Positions 52,887-62,565 of a stretch of DNA of 63,888 bases are shown piece by piece. Position numbers and translations under genes: made by a program. How positions within the stretch are numbered: the first letter of the stretch is position 1; every line of letters begins with the position of its first letter. The stretch is from contig MHDU01000051.1 of assembly GCA_001803635.1 (NCBI GenBank), positions 1-63,888 on the forward strand, read 5' to 3'. The notes below the pieces were generated by a model, which searched no databases, was not told where the DNA came from, and saw only the letters and a list, made by a program, of their open reading frames with translations. Source of the DNA: Nitrospirae bacterium GWB2_47_37 (GTDB lineage: Bacteria > Nitrospirota > Thermodesulfovibrionia > Thermodesulfovibrionales > Dissulfurispiraceae).

Positions 52887-54317
52887 TTATTCGTATTTTT
52901 TTCTCTGATTTTGCGGGGGGATCTTCAATTCCTCCCGATATTTAGCTACGGTCCTGCGCGCTATATTTATACTCTGCACCTTTAATTTATCGGTTATCGC
53001 CTGATCGCTCAACGGCTTTTGAGCGTCTTCTCCTGCCGTTATCTTTTTAATTAAATCCTTCACAAATGTTGAGGAAACATCGCCGGAATCGGATTGTATC
53101 GCGCTGCTGAAAAAGAACCTGAAACCGAAAACGCCGTGATTGCAGGCAAGGAACTTGTTGGACGTTACCCTGCTTATGGTGCTTTCGTGCATGCTTATAT
53201 CCTCCGCCACATCCTTGAGATTAAGCGGTCTTAAACTCTGCACCCCTGCTTCGAAAAACTCCATCTGGAATTTAAGAATGCTCTCGGATACTCTATATAT
53301 GGTCCTGTTCCTTTGATCGAGGCTCTTCATAAGTTCTACGGCAAGCCTCAGCTTTTCCTTCAAAAACTCCCGCTCTTCTTTCGTGAGCGTCTCTTTATTC
53401 AAAAGGAGCTTTCTATAAGTGTTGTTAAGCCTTAATCTCGGCATCCCGTCATCATTCAGTATTATCTGATATCCCTCGTCCGTCTTATCTATAAACACAT
53501 CGGGGACTATATAATTGGTCTCGGCGCCCGTAAAATTAACGGCAGGCCTCGGCTCAAGGCCCTCTATTATCTTTACCGCGGTTATTATGTCGTCCATCGG
53601 CGAATTATACTGCTTAGCTATATTGGAGTATCGCTTCTTCTGAAGGTCCTCCATATTATTCTCTATAATCCTTTGGACAAGGGTTCCGCCCAGGTTGAGG
53701 ACATTTATCTGCAAAAGCAGGCATTCCTTCAAATCTCGCGCGCCTATCCCCGGCGGATCAAAACTATGGACAAGAGAAATCGCCGCTTCCATAATATCGA
53801 TATCCGTGCCGGCCGCTGAGGCAAGTTCATCCGCCGTGGCCCTTAGATAGCCGTCATCGTCGATATTACCGATTACTATCTCGGCAACCCTTCTTATTTC
53901 ATCGTCGGCGGTACACAGCCTCAACTGCCAAAACAGCCGGTCATAGAGGTCGGGTTTCTTAGCGTAGAAAAGCTCGTGCGACGGCTGTTCTTCAAGCCCC
54001 GGCGAGAAATATCCCAAATCCCTGCCGTCGCTGCCGCGCTCGTCGAAATATTCATCGCTGCCGAAGTTAATGAGACCTTCGAGCGGCATCTCGGCATCGT
54101 CTTCCGGCGGAGGAGACCCCTCTTCTTCAGAGACATATTCTTCAGTCTCGGGCTCTTCCGTCACCTCTTCAAGAAACGGATTCTCTACAAGCTCCAGATT
54201 CAATGTCTGGGCGAGTTCGAGCTGCGGCATCTGCAAAAGCTTAATAGCCTGCTGAAGCTGCGGAGTCAGGATAAGTCTCTGCGACAGTCTTAGATCGAGC
54301 CTGTTCTCTAATGCCAT
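52887..54317 (-). CDS. rpoN: RNA polymerase sigma-54 factor
   Basis: The protein has 476 aa, full length. Region I is Gln/Leu-rich (LSQRLILTPQLQQAIKLLQM). Region II is acidic. The core-binding and HTH parts have IGARDLKECLLLQ and DVAEDISMHESTISRVTSNK. The RpoN box ARRTVAKYREELKIP recognises the -24 element. It needs AAA+ activators, none of which is in this window. Its start overlaps the lptB stop by one base. Confidence 0.98.
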   Translation of the reverse strand: MALENRLDLRLSQRLILTPQLQQAIKLLQMPQLELAQTLNLELVENPFLEEVTEEPETEEYVSEEEGSPPPEDDAEMPLEGLINFGSDEYFDERGSDGRDLGYFSPGLEEQPSHELFYAKKPDLYDRLFWQLRLCTADDEIRRVAEIVIGNIDDDGYLRATADELASAAGTDIDIMEAAISLVHSFDPPGIGARDLKECLLLQINVLNLGGTLVQRIIENNMEDLQKKRYSNIAKQYNSPMDDIITAVKIIEGLEPRPAVNFTGAETNYIVPDVFIDKTDEGYQIILNDDGMPRLRLNNTYRKLLLNKETLTKEEREFLKEKLRLAVELMKSLDQRNRTIYRVSESILKFQMEFFEAGVQSLRPLNLKDVAEDISMHESTISRVTSNKFLACNHGVFGFRFFFSSAIQSDSGDVSSTFVKDLIKKITAGEDAQKPLSDQAITDKLKVQSINIARRTVAKYREELKIPPQNQRKKYE

Positions 54318-55057
54318 TACAGTCTGAATTCCTCCCCTAAATACGCCTCTTTGACTGCAGGGTTACTTACGAGGGCGTCCGGCGTGCCTTCCGCCAATAC
54401 CTGCCCGTTGCTTATGATATACGCCCTGTCGGTTATCGAGAGAGTCTCCCTCACGTTGTGGTCGGTTATAAGAATACCGAGTCCCTTGGATTTGAGATAA
54501 CCGAGCATCTTCTTCAACTCGATTATGGCGATAGGGTCTATCCCCGCGAAGGGCTCGTCAAAGAGCATAAACAGCGGATTTAAGGCTATGGCGCGCGCGA
54601 TCTCAGCGCGCCTTCTCTCTCCGCCTGAAAGCCTGTATCCGTCCCTGTCCGCGAAATTCTTCAAGTTGAATTCTTCCAGCAGCCGTTCGACGTCGTCCTC
54701 TATAACGGAATTGTTTTTATTGCCCTGCCCCTTTTGTTTAATCTCCAGCACAGCCCTGAGATTTTCTCGTACGGTCAATTTCCTGAATATGGACGGCTCC
54801 TGCGGCAAATAGCCTATTCCCTTAGCCGCCCTCAGATACATGGGGAGCTTCCTTATATCCTCTCCGTCGAGGGTTATATCCCCGCTCTCCGGCAGTATCA
54901 TGCCGACAATCATATAAAACGTCGTGGTCTTGCCCGCGCCGTTGGGGCCGAGGAGTCCGACAATCTCGCCTGTCCTGACCGAGATATCGACATTCTTCAC
55001 TACGTACCGCTTGCCGTAAGCCTTGGATAAATCTTTTATTTCAAGGGCGTGATTCAT
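54317..55057 (-). CDS. lptB: LPS export ABC transporter ATPase LptB
   Basis: I place the start at ATG 55057, preceded by AGGA at 7-nt spacing; an in-frame TTG at 55072 is weaker. The 246-aa product has Walker A GLLGPNGAGKTTTFYMIVG, YLPQEPSIFRKLTV, signature LSGGERRRAEIARAIA and Walker B LFMLFDEPFAGIDPI. It powers LPS extraction with LptFG, which are not in the window. Confidence 0.98.
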   Translation of the reverse strand: MNHALEIKDLSKAYGKRYVVKNVDISVRTGEIVGLLGPNGAGKTTTFYMIVGMILPESGDITLDGEDIRKLPMYLRAAKGIGYLPQEPSIFRKLTVRENLRAVLEIKQKGQGNKNNSVIEDDVERLLEEFNLKNFADRDGYRLSGGERRRAEIARAIALNPLFMLFDEPFAGIDPIAIIELKKMLGYLKSKGLGILITDHNVRETLSITDRAYIISNGQVLAEGTPDALVSNPAVKEAYLGEEFRL

Positions 55058-55092
55058 AGTAGATTCCTGCAATCCGGGGGATGCTGAAAGGG

Positions 55093-55656
55093 TTACTGCT
55101 TATCGGTGCCTTGCCCTTTACCGCCCGCCCCTTGACCTTTATTGATCATAAATACCTTGCTGTTTTCGACTAAAGAACGGTCGTCCATCATAAAATAGGT
55201 CATCTTTGTGCCGGTGACCACGTTCTCTCCCTCTGTCGCGCGCGGCTCCCCGGTGAATATTATCTTCTCCTCCGGCTCGGCGAAATATACGGCAAACTTG
55301 GAAGTCACTATGCGTTCGCCTTTTATAAGCTTGACATTGCCTTCGGCGTCGATCTTCTTTATATTGCTGCCGCCTTTCTCTTCGGAATAATACACAAGCA
55401 TCTTATCGGCGAACAATGTCATCTCGCCCTTTTTAGCCACAACCGACCGCTCAAAGAGCGCAGTCTTAGCCTTATTGTCGGCGGTCAGGATTTCGGAGGT
55501 AATAACCGTCGGCTCCTTAGAGGAAGAAGCGGCCTTCTTTTCCTGAGCGAATACATCGGGCACGAGGTAAGAGGTTATGGTCAAGAGGCAAAAAACAAGT
55601 ATTGCTATAAAAACGAATTGTTCTCCTTTTACTATCGCCCTGTTCTTATTTTCCAT
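55093..55656 (-). CDS. lptA: LPS transport periplasmic protein LptA
   Basis: The protein has 187 aa. An N-terminal signal or anchor (about 13-38) is followed by an OstA/LptA beta-jellyroll (about 50-165) with SEILTADNKAKTALFERSVV, MLVYYSEEKGGSNIKKIDAE and ITSKFAVYF-like strands. It forms the periplasmic LPS bridge. The C-terminal KGQGAGGKGQGTDKQ is encoded by five 7-nt repeats. It lies between lptC and lptB. Confidence 0.92.
   Translation of the reverse strand: MENKNRAIVKGEQFVFIAILVFCLLTITSYLVPDVFAQEKKAASSSKEPTVITSEILTADNKAKTALFERSVVAKKGEMTLFADKMLVYYSEEKGGSNIKKIDAEGNVKLIKGERIVTSKFAVYFAEPEEKIIFTGEPRATEGENVVTGTKMTYFMMDDRSLVENSKVFMINKGQGAGGKGQGTDKQ
55106..55140. repeat. Five 7-nt units at the lptA C-terminus
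   Basis: Units: GTGCCTT, GCCCTTT, ACCGCCC, GCCCCTT, GACCTTT. They encode the Gly/Lys/Gln-rich tail of LptA. Confidence 0.8.
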
Positions 55657-56152
55657 AAAAAACCGCCTTTACGTTTTTATTTAATATCGCCTTATCCGTT
55701 GTAGCAGTCATAGTGTCGCCTACCGCGGAAAACCTCTTCCCGGTTATATACACCTGCTCGTCCGAAAGCAATTCATTTCGCGAAGAATCCCAAAAAAGGG
55801 TCGTCGCCGTTATATCGTAATCTTTTGTGGATGCCTTTATGTTGTCCTCTATTTTCAGGCTTTTATTATCTACGTCATAAAGACCGCTGTCGGATGTAAG
55901 GACCAGTTCCTTTTCGGGAAAAAATATCTTCATGCTATGGAGCTTTATGTCGTTAGCAGTTAAAAATACGGCCTTTTTAGCGTCCAGCACCCATTTAACC
56001 GCTCCTTCTTTTTTCTGGATTATGCGGACGTTATCCATATAGGAGTTATCTTCAAGGCGCAGCTTGATCTTCGCGTCCTTATCCTGACTCAAATAAAACA
56101 CAAGCACCGATAAAAGCGCTAAAGCGGCTGCCGTAAACGATAGTTTTTTCAT
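55646..56152 (-). CDS. lptC: LPS export protein LptC
   Basis: I place the start at ATG 56152 because MKKLSFTAAALALLSVLVFY is a classic LptC membrane anchor; the longer frame from 56251 adds 33 unrelated residues. The 168-aa product has a single TM helix and a periplasmic jellyroll (VRIIQKKEGAVKWVLDAKKA, LTSDSGLYDVDNKSLKIED). It passes LPS from LptBFG to LptA. It overlaps lptA by 11 bp. Confidence 0.9.
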   Translation of the reverse strand: MKKLSFTAAALALLSVLVFYLSQDKDAKIKLRLEDNSYMDNVRIIQKKEGAVKWVLDAKKAVFLTANDIKLHSMKIFFPEKELVLTSDSGLYDVDNKSLKIEDNIKASTKDYDITATTLFWDSSRNELLSDEQVYITGKRFSAVGDTMTATTDKAILNKNVKAVFYGK

Positions 56153-56264
56153 ATTTAAAATTTTACCACAGGAGGATAGTCTTGTAAAGGCAAATAACGT
56201 GCCGGCTAAAAGCGTTGTAACGCAAAAGTGTTCGGCAGCACGGCAAAACAAACCTCAACAGGCG

Positions 56265-57104
56265 TTACAATCCTCTACGCAATAACGCTTCACGCATTAT
56301 TTCTGCCGGAGGCATTATACCCGTCCATATCTCAAATGCAAAGACCCCCTGCCACAATAACATTCCGAGGCCGTCCATTGTCTTACAGCCTTTTTTAGCG
56401 GCCTCGCGAAGGAGAGGGGTTTCTTTATAAATCAGGTCGCATACTATATGCCTGCCTTCAATCAATGATATGTCCACAGACATCGGGTCATCCGGCTTTA
56501 GTCCGAGAGGAGTCGCGTTGATAATAATGTCCATGTCGGAAAACAACTCTTTGCTCTTTATTGAATCTGCGTTTATCAGAGTCGCATTTCCTTTGAGCTT
56601 GTTCAAGTGTTCTTTCAGCAAGCCCGCCTTATTGGAATCGACATCGAAAAGACGGACAGATGACGCTTCTTTGCAGAGGTAATATCCTATGGCCCTCGAT
56701 GCCCCTCCCGCGCCGACGATAAGAATATTTTTATCCTTAACAGCTATGCCGGCCTCCGAGAGGGACTGCATAAAACCCCTGCCGTCGGTATTAAACCCGG
56801 TCAGCCTTCCGTTATCGCTCTTTATGGTATTTACGGCGCCGATAAAAGCCGCCTCTTCGCTTATTTCATCCAGGAAAGGCATTACATTTTCCTTATGCGG
56901 CACGGTTACGTTAGCTCCGCCAAGACCCAATCCCCTTATGCCTTTTACCGCATCGCTCAATAAATCGGGCCTGACAGGAAAAGTCACATAGCAGTAATCG
57001 AGATTTAAATGCCCGAAAGCGGCATTATGCATCGCCGGGGAAAGGCTGTGTTCAACCGGCCGGCCGAGAAGTCCCACCACTTTTGTCTTTCCGCTTATAT
57101 TCAT
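56265..57104 (-). CDS. aroE: Shikimate dehydrogenase
   Basis: The protein has 279 aa. It has GLLGRPVEHSLSPAMHNAAF, GANVTVPHKENVMPFLD, GAVNTIKSDNGRLTGFNTDG, NADP-binding ILIVGAGGASRAIGYYL and INATPLGLKPDDP. It reduces 3-dehydroshikimate with NADPH in aromatic amino acid synthesis. It overlaps the DUF512 gene by 4 bp. Confidence 0.98.
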   Translation of the reverse strand: MNISGKTKVVGLLGRPVEHSLSPAMHNAAFGHLNLDYCYVTFPVRPDLLSDAVKGIRGLGLGGANVTVPHKENVMPFLDEISEEAAFIGAVNTIKSDNGRLTGFNTDGRGFMQSLSEAGIAVKDKNILIVGAGGASRAIGYYLCKEASSVRLFDVDSNKAGLLKEHLNKLKGNATLINADSIKSKELFSDMDIIINATPLGLKPDDPMSVDISLIEGRHIVCDLIYKETPLLREAAKKGCKTMDGLGMLLWQGVFAFEIWTGIMPPAEIMREALLRRGL

Positions 57105-58402
57105 AAAACCTCCTTAACAATCGCCTCTACTATCCCTTTCGGCGTCGATTCAATAACTATAGCCCTTACCTCAAGTATATCCTCTATGTCCTTTACAGAC
57201 ACATCATCGAGAAAAATATTATCCCCCTCACGCATAACAACATCGGGTATAAGCAGGATGTCATTTTTCTTTGTCATGCCTGAAAGCGATTTCATCACAT
57301 CTCTTCCGGTAAGCAGTCCCGTAACCGTAATGCTTTTTCCGAAGAACGTGTTTTCCACAACCGAGGCTTCTATGTCGATGCCGGCTTTTACAAGCCTGTC
57401 GATAAATTTCGACAGATACGGATAAAAAGAAACGCCGGTGAATGTAACGAATCTATTTTTCTTCGCCGCATCGGAAATCTTTACCTTCTTTGACTGATGA
57501 AGGAACAAGGGAACCAGCCCGACGCCGTTTTCTATCTGAGGCAGATCCCCATATTGCTGCAGCGCGGGGAACTGCATACCGGCCTTTATATAAAGCTCAT
57601 CCGCGGCGTAAACGATATTATCACCGTGCTTCCTTTTAAATCTTGCCTGAAATTTATGGATCGTTTCGACGGCCTTAACGGCATCTTCTTTTTCTACGGG
57701 CCTGATCGCTTTCTTTCTATGCGCCGTCAGCCCCACCGGGACCACTGCGATGGACATCACATACGGATAATATTTATACAGATCGGTTATGGTCTTTTCA
57801 AGGTTCTTGCCGTCGTTGTATCCCGGACATAGGACTATCTGCGCGTGCATCCTTATTTTATGGGCGGCAAGAAACTTTATCTCCTTTAAGATATCCGCAG
57901 CGCCCTCATTGCCGATCATTTTGTTCCTTATCTCGCTGTCCGTCGAATGGACGGATATGTAAAGAGGACCGAGCCTTTGCCTCACAATCCTTTTTTTATC
58001 GGCATCGGAAAGGTTAGTCATGGTGATGTAGTTTCCGTAAAGGAACGACATCCGGTAATCTTCGTCCTTTACATAAAGAGGTCTTCTCAGTCCCTTTGGA
58101 AGCTGCGACACAAAACAGAATATGCAGTTATTCCTGCATATCTTGATCTTAAAGGGCTTCAACACTATGCCGAGCCCCTGAGCGGAGACATCACCCGCGT
58201 CTATCGAAGCGGTTATCTTTTCCTTGCCCCTTTTAACCCGAAGCTTCAAATCGGGCTCGGAGGCGTAAAACATCAGGTCTATAGCGTCGTTGACTTCACG
58301 GCCGTTTATCGAGACAAGACAGTCATGAGGCCTCAGCCCCGCCTTTTCAGCGGCGCTTCCCTTCTTTATATGCTCTACCTCTACGCCGCAATTACTTTTC
58401 AC
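57101..58402 (-). CDS. DUF512/PDZ radical SAM-like iron-sulfur protein
   Basis: The protein has 433 aa. An N-terminal PDZ-like segment (about 8-60: HIKKGSAAEKAGLRPHDCLV) precedes a radical SAM-type Cys cluster CRNNCIFCFVSQLPKG and YNDGKNLEKTI. A C-terminal DUF512 domain (about 225-430) has VVPVGLTAHRKK, VYAADELYIKAG and SVVENTFFGKSITVTGLLTG. The family is conserved in anaerobes and cyanobacteria, with no established reaction. It overlaps pgsA by 11 bp. Confidence 0.92.
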   Translation of the reverse strand: MKSNCGVEVEHIKKGSAAEKAGLRPHDCLVSINGREVNDAIDLMFYASEPDLKLRVKRGKEKITASIDAGDVSAQGLGIVLKPFKIKICRNNCIFCFVSQLPKGLRRPLYVKDEDYRMSFLYGNYITMTNLSDADKKRIVRQRLGPLYISVHSTDSEIRNKMIGNEGAADILKEIKFLAAHKIRMHAQIVLCPGYNDGKNLEKTITDLYKYYPYVMSIAVVPVGLTAHRKKAIRPVEKEDAVKAVETIHKFQARFKRKHGDNIVYAADELYIKAGMQFPALQQYGDLPQIENGVGLVPLFLHQSKKVKISDAAKKNRFVTFTGVSFYPYLSKFIDRLVKAGIDIEASVVENTFFGKSITVTGLLTGRDVMKSLSGMTKKNDILLIPDVVMREGDNIFLDDVSVKDIEDILEVRAIVIESTPKGIVEAIVKEVL

Positions 58403-58931
58403 TTGCCTGCCTTAATCCCCTGTAAATATATTGCAATCCGGACGCAGCAGTGAGCGCCGCGACAGTTAAAAACATCGCGTTCGCCGGAGACGGGATGAAA
58501 TCCGTATTGACCGAAAGCAAAGTGTAGGCAATGAGTATAAGCTGAGAGGCGATCGCCGCTTTGCCTGTGAATGTCGGCTCGACTTTTGTTATATGGTAAA
58601 TAAGATACAATGATACCCATCCGAGCATCACGATAAGGTCGCGGCTTATCACGATTATGGTCAGCCACATCGGTATCCAGCCGTAGACCGAAAAGAGGAC
58701 AAAAGACGTAACGAGCAGGGATTTATCGGCAAGGGGGTCGAGGAACGCGCCGAGCTTTGTCTTCTGTTTTGTGATCCTCGCCAAAAGCCCGTCAAGGGCG
58801 TCCGAAACCGCTGCGGCTATAAATAAGAACAGAGCATAATCATACCGCCTGTATATCAGAGCCGTCACAAACACAGGGATTATCACTATCCTGATAAAGG
58901 TGATTATATTGGGAATGTTCAGTACCTTCAT
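58392..58931 (-). CDS. pgsA: CDP-diacylglycerol-glycerol-3-phosphate 3-phosphatidyltransferase
   Basis: The protein has 179 aa with about five membrane helices. The CDP-alcohol phosphatidyltransferase motif is complete: DALDGLLARITKQKTKLGAF followed by LDPLADK. It makes phosphatidylglycerophosphate, feeding the PLD-type synthase at 43109 if that makes cardiolipin. It follows the TPR gene after a gap that contains 7-nt repeats. Confidence 0.96.
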   Translation of the reverse strand: MKVLNIPNIITFIRIVIIPVFVTALIYRRYDYALFLFIAAAVSDALDGLLARITKQKTKLGAFLDPLADKSLLVTSFVLFSVYGWIPMWLTIIVISRDLIVMLGWVSLYLIYHITKVEPTFTGKAAIASQLILIAYTLLSVNTDFIPSPANAMFLTVAALTAASGLQYIYRGLRQASEK

Positions 58932-58946
58932 GACATTACTCCAAAT

Positions 58947-58967
58947 CTATTGCCTATTGCCTATAGC
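58947..58967. repeat. Three 7-nt units between the TPR gene and pgsA
   Basis: CTATTGC occurs twice, followed by CTATAGC, in the 40-bp gap. It is the same unit as inside nnr at 27883. Confidence 0.85.
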
Positions 58968-58971
58968 CTGT

Positions 58972-60063
58972 TTACGGCATATTAAATGGAATACCCGCAA
59001 AATTTAAATCCACTCCTATTTTTTTGTAACATGCGGTCTTAACTGCCGTCTGACTGCCGCCGGCCGCCGTCAACAGCATCATGGAATGGCATGTTTCGAG
59101 CTTGAAATCATGTTTTTCCGCATTAGCGAGGGCGGAAAGAAAGCTCTTTACAGCCGCCTTTCTCTTGCCTTCCATAAACTCAACCTCTCCCAACGTGAGG
59201 CCGCAATATATAATCCCCCGCGGGTCTTTTGTCTTTTTAAAATTCCGCAGCGCTTTATTTATATAGCTCCTCGCATTGACGAAATCCCTTTTTATTTTAT
59301 AGACGTTCGCAAGGCTCCAGACCGTGTAAGAATAACTCACGATATCTCCTATCTCCTTATAAAGAACCGCAGCCCTGTTAAAATGCTTCACTGCATCCGC
59401 GTAATTATCCTTCATTCTGAGGGCATTGCCGATACCGCAGTGCGAATAGGCTGTGCCGAACTTATCTTTAAGCCCTTTGAATGTTTCGTTAGCTTTAATA
59501 TAATAATCCATCGAGTCCTTAAATTTTCCGGCAATCCTGTGCGTGCCGCCGAGCCCGCATAATGCGTAGGCTACCCCGGATTTGTCTTTGGAACGACCGA
59601 AAATATTCTTAGATTCCCTGAATTTTTCGATAGCGCCGGGTATGTTGCCGGCGACCCTTAATGCTCCCGCCTCTGCCCATAAAGAAAAGGCGACGCCCTT
59701 TTTATCTTTCTCTTTTTCATATATTTTCCGCGCGCTTTTTATAAACCTTATCGCCTCTTTCCACATGCCTATCGCCCTTAGAGACAGCCCTATCCCCGCC
59801 ATGCAGTCAGCTGCGGTGAGTTTATTGCCCAGCGCCTCACAGGCCTCCAGCGCATCTTCATAGTTTTTTATGGCGCTGTCGAAACCGCCCACCATCCGGT
59901 AAATATCCGCCATCGCTATGGTGGCGTCGAGCACACCGTCAAGGATGCCGTGTTTTTTACTCAGGGATAACGCCTTTTTAAAAAGATCGAGGGAATCCTT
60001 ATATTGCGACTTTTCCCTTAATCTCTCGGCATTTTTTATTAATTCGTATATCTTGCTTTCCAT
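58972..60063 (-). CDS. Cytoplasmic TPR-repeat protein
   Basis: The protein has 363 aa. Eight TPR-like units of about 40 residues run from residue 15 to 330, several with strong internal similarity (GVAFSLWAEAGALRVAGN, GVAYALCGLGGTHRIAGK, GTAYSHCGIGNALRMKDN). No signal peptide or catalytic domain is seen. The 40-residue period and Gly-rich turns resemble LGN/Rapsyn-type TPRs. It abuts rpe with no gap. No function can be named. Confidence 0.85.
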   Translation of the reverse strand: MESKIYELIKNAERLREKSQYKDSLDLFKKALSLSKKHGILDGVLDATIAMADIYRMVGGFDSAIKNYEDALEACEALGNKLTAADCMAGIGLSLRAIGMWKEAIRFIKSARKIYEKEKDKKGVAFSLWAEAGALRVAGNIPGAIEKFRESKNIFGRSKDKSGVAYALCGLGGTHRIAGKFKDSMDYYIKANETFKGLKDKFGTAYSHCGIGNALRMKDNYADAVKHFNRAAVLYKEIGDIVSYSYTVWSLANVYKIKRDFVNARSYINKALRNFKKTKDPRGIIYCGLTLGEVEFMEGKRKAAVKSFLSALANAEKHDFKLETCHSMMLLTAAGGSQTAVKTACYKKIGVDLNFAGIPFNMP

Positions 60064-60720
60064 TTACTCACCCAATAAGCCCCGGAGTTTCTTCATCAAA
60101 ACGCCGTAATCTTCAGAATTAAAAAACGCCGATCCCATAACGAGAATATCCGCGCCTGCCGATGCAACTTCTTTTGCGTTGTCCGGCTTTACGCCGCCGT
60201 CGACTTCGATAAGCACGCTCAATCCCTTTTCTTTGATAATACCTTTCAATGCCTTTACCTTATTCAGCACAAAGGGTATGAAAGCCTGCCCTCCGAATCC
60301 CGGATTTACCGACATCAAAAGAGCCATATCGAGGTCGGCCAATATATCGTCGAGGCTCCACAAAGGGGTCGCCGGATTAATCGATACCCCCGCCTTTACG
60401 CCGTTCTCTTTAATCAATTGCACCGTCCTATGCATATGAACGGACGCCTCCGCGTGGACCGTAATATAGTCGGCTCCGGCCTTCACAAAATCCCCCACGA
60501 ACTTATCCGGATTTTCTATCATCAGATGCACGTCGAGAGGCAACGAAGTTACCTTTCTAACCGCCTCTACAACTCCGGGGCCTATAGTGATATTCGGCAC
60601 GAAATGACCGTCCATTATATCCAGATGCAGCATATCCGCGCCCGCTGCCTCCGCTGCCTTTATCTCGTCTCCGAGCCTCATAAAATCGGCAGATAATATC
60701 GATGGGGCTATCCTGACCAT
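60064..60720 (-). CDS. rpe: Ribulose-phosphate 3-epimerase
   Basis: The protein has 218 aa, full length. It has IAPSILSADFMRLGDEIKA, LHLDIMDGHFVPNITIGPG, DVHLMIENPDKFV, MSVNPGFGGQAFIP and EVDGGVKPDNAKEV. It interconverts ribulose and xylulose 5-phosphates with a divalent metal held by the HLD, DGH and VDGG residues. Confidence 0.98.
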   Translation of the reverse strand: MVRIAPSILSADFMRLGDEIKAAEAAGADMLHLDIMDGHFVPNITIGPGVVEAVRKVTSLPLDVHLMIENPDKFVGDFVKAGADYITVHAEASVHMHRTVQLIKENGVKAGVSINPATPLWSLDDILADLDMALLMSVNPGFGGQAFIPFVLNKVKALKGIIKEKGLSVLIEVDGGVKPDNAKEVASAGADILVMGSAFFNSEDYGVLMKKLRGLLGE

Positions 60721-60728
60721 TTGTCCTC

Positions 60729-61238
60729 CTAATTCTCGAAGTCTCCGAGGCTTACAATCACGCTGAAATTGTCCCCGCCTTTTTCGTTGGTTTCGGGCCT
60801 TTGCGCCGTAATAATATTTTTAGCCGTTTTTTCGGAATGCGCGTAAAGGATCTTTCCGATTCGTATTCCCTTTTCCTTAAGGATAGCCTCGGCCGCGTCG
60901 AGGGGCTGTCCCACAACGTCGGGAACGTATCTTACCCTCGGGCCTTTGCTCAACGCAACCCGTATTTCCCTTCCTTCCTTGACCTTATGGCCGGAAGGTA
61001 TGTCCTGCCTTATGATATAACCCTGCGGGATGTATGAATCGTAATCTTCACCCTCCAGCCTGATATGCAGTCCTTTCTTTCTCAGGATATCGTTGGCGTC
61101 CACCATTCCCTTGCCCTTCAGATCCGGCACGGTAATGGTCCTGCTGAAACTGAGCACCTTAAAGGTAAAGTGCCCGGATATCATCCCGATGACGAATATG
61201 GCGATGACGTAAGCGGATATTTTTATTAACCTATTCAT
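60729..61238 (-). CDS. Membrane-anchored two-PASTA-domain protein
   Basis: The protein has 169 aa. A TM helix (about 8-28) precedes two PASTA domains: about 35-100 (VPDLKGKGMVDANDILRKKG) and 102-168 (VPDVVGQPLDAAEAILKEKG). PASTA domains bind peptidoglycan fragments or beta-lactams and are usually attached to Ser/Thr kinases or PBPs; here no catalytic part is present. It overlaps rsmB by 8 bp, a pairing often seen with rsmB. Confidence 0.9.
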   Translation of the reverse strand: MNRLIKISAYVIAIFVIGMISGHFTFKVLSFSRTITVPDLKGKGMVDANDILRKKGLHIRLEGEDYDSYIPQGYIIRQDIPSGHKVKEGREIRVALSKGPRVRYVPDVVGQPLDAAEAILKEKGIRIGKILYAHSEKTAKNIITAQRPETNEKGGDNFSVIVSLGDFEN

Positions 61239-62544
61239 TCTTTTTAAGCCTTACGGCGAAAAAGCCGTCCATATCGTGCCTGTGGGGAAACGTCCTGTAA
61301 AACAAATGCCCGTCCTTGTCCGATGCCTCGAAAGGCCCCATGAGATCATCATCACCTTTTATAATACTAAAATCAGGGTTATCCTGTAAAAAAGAAATAA
61401 CGACGTTTTCCCCTTCTTCCGGCTCCGTGGAACATACTGAATATACCATAACACCGCCTGTTTTAAGCAATCGCGATACGGCATTAAGCATGGATTTCTG
61501 GTTCTCCCCGAACCTGAGAAGGTCTTTAGCGCTGTGCCTGTATTTTACATCGGGATTCCTTCTTATCACGCCTATGGAAGAACACGGCGCATCGAGGAGT
61601 ATCTTATCGAATCGACCCATGTCGAGGGATTTCACATCACCATGAACGATTTTTATTGATTTAAGACCGAGCCTTAAAACATTTTCCTCTAACTGCTTTA
61701 GCCTTTTCTCTTCGGATTCTACTGCTGTGACCTCCCCGCTGTCTTTCATCATTTGCGCTATATGCGTGGTCTTTCCGCCCGGAGCGGCGCAGGCATCGAG
61801 CACCCTTTCTCCGGATTGAGGATTCAGCAGATATGTCACAAGCTGCGCGGCCTCATCCTGAATAAATAATTTATGCGTTAATAGTTCAGACTCTAAAGCC
61901 GCAGGGAATTCTTTTAGCACAATTCCGACAGGCGAGAACTCGGTTGAATGCGCTTCAATTCCCTTTCCGGCAAATTCCTTTAATATTTCTTCTCTATTTT
62001 TTTCGCTCTCTACGCGAAGAACAACCGGCGGTATTTTGTTGTTAGCCTCGGCAAGCGCCAATGTTTCGTCATATCCGAACCTTTTTATCCATTTCTTTAC
62101 GAGCCATTTAGGATGCGATGTGGTAATGGAAATGTAATCAACAGTATTATCTTTTGAAGGGTCTTCTATTTGGTCTTTATTCCTCAAAAAATTTCTCAAT
62201 ACAGCATTCACCAACGACCTTTTGCCTTCGCTGAACCTTTCTAAATTCACAGCCTCATTGACAACCGCCCATTCAGGCGCGCGCATGTATTTAAGCTGAT
62301 AAACGGCGGTTCGCAGATTGTTCAATGTATTCTGCAAAAGGCCGGAAGGCTTTTTCAAAAAATCCTTGAGCATATAATCGAGATAATCCCTGTATCTCAA
62401 AACGCCGTAGACAATCTCCATCAGAAACGCCCTGTCGCGCTTGTCGAGGTCGCCCGACAATTCATCGAGCGCTTCCTTGGGCTTTATGCCTTTGTTGAAG
62501 ATCTTATTGAGGGCTGTTACTGCAATATGGCGGGTAGAGGGCAT
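61231..62544 (-). CDS. rsmB: 16S rRNA m5C967 methyltransferase RsmB
   Basis: The protein has 437 aa. The N-terminal NusB-like domain (1-130) has TALNKIFNKGIKPKEALDEL and FLMEIVYGVLRYRDYLD. The methyltransferase has ERVLDACAAPGGKTTHIAQ, DKILLDAPCSSIGVIRRNPD and YSVCSTEPEEGENV with the two catalytic Cys. It methylates C967 of 16S rRNA with SAM. Confidence 0.97.
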   Translation of the reverse strand: MPSTRHIAVTALNKIFNKGIKPKEALDELSGDLDKRDRAFLMEIVYGVLRYRDYLDYMLKDFLKKPSGLLQNTLNNLRTAVYQLKYMRAPEWAVVNEAVNLERFSEGKRSLVNAVLRNFLRNKDQIEDPSKDNTVDYISITTSHPKWLVKKWIKRFGYDETLALAEANNKIPPVVLRVESEKNREEILKEFAGKGIEAHSTEFSPVGIVLKEFPAALESELLTHKLFIQDEAAQLVTYLLNPQSGERVLDACAAPGGKTTHIAQMMKDSGEVTAVESEEKRLKQLEENVLRLGLKSIKIVHGDVKSLDMGRFDKILLDAPCSSIGVIRRNPDVKYRHSAKDLLRFGENQKSMLNAVSRLLKTGGVMVYSVCSTEPEEGENVVISFLQDNPDFSIIKGDDDLMGPFEASDKDGHLFYRTFPHRHDMDGFFAVRLKKNE

Positions 62545-62565
62545 AAAATTAGAGCTTATAAAGAT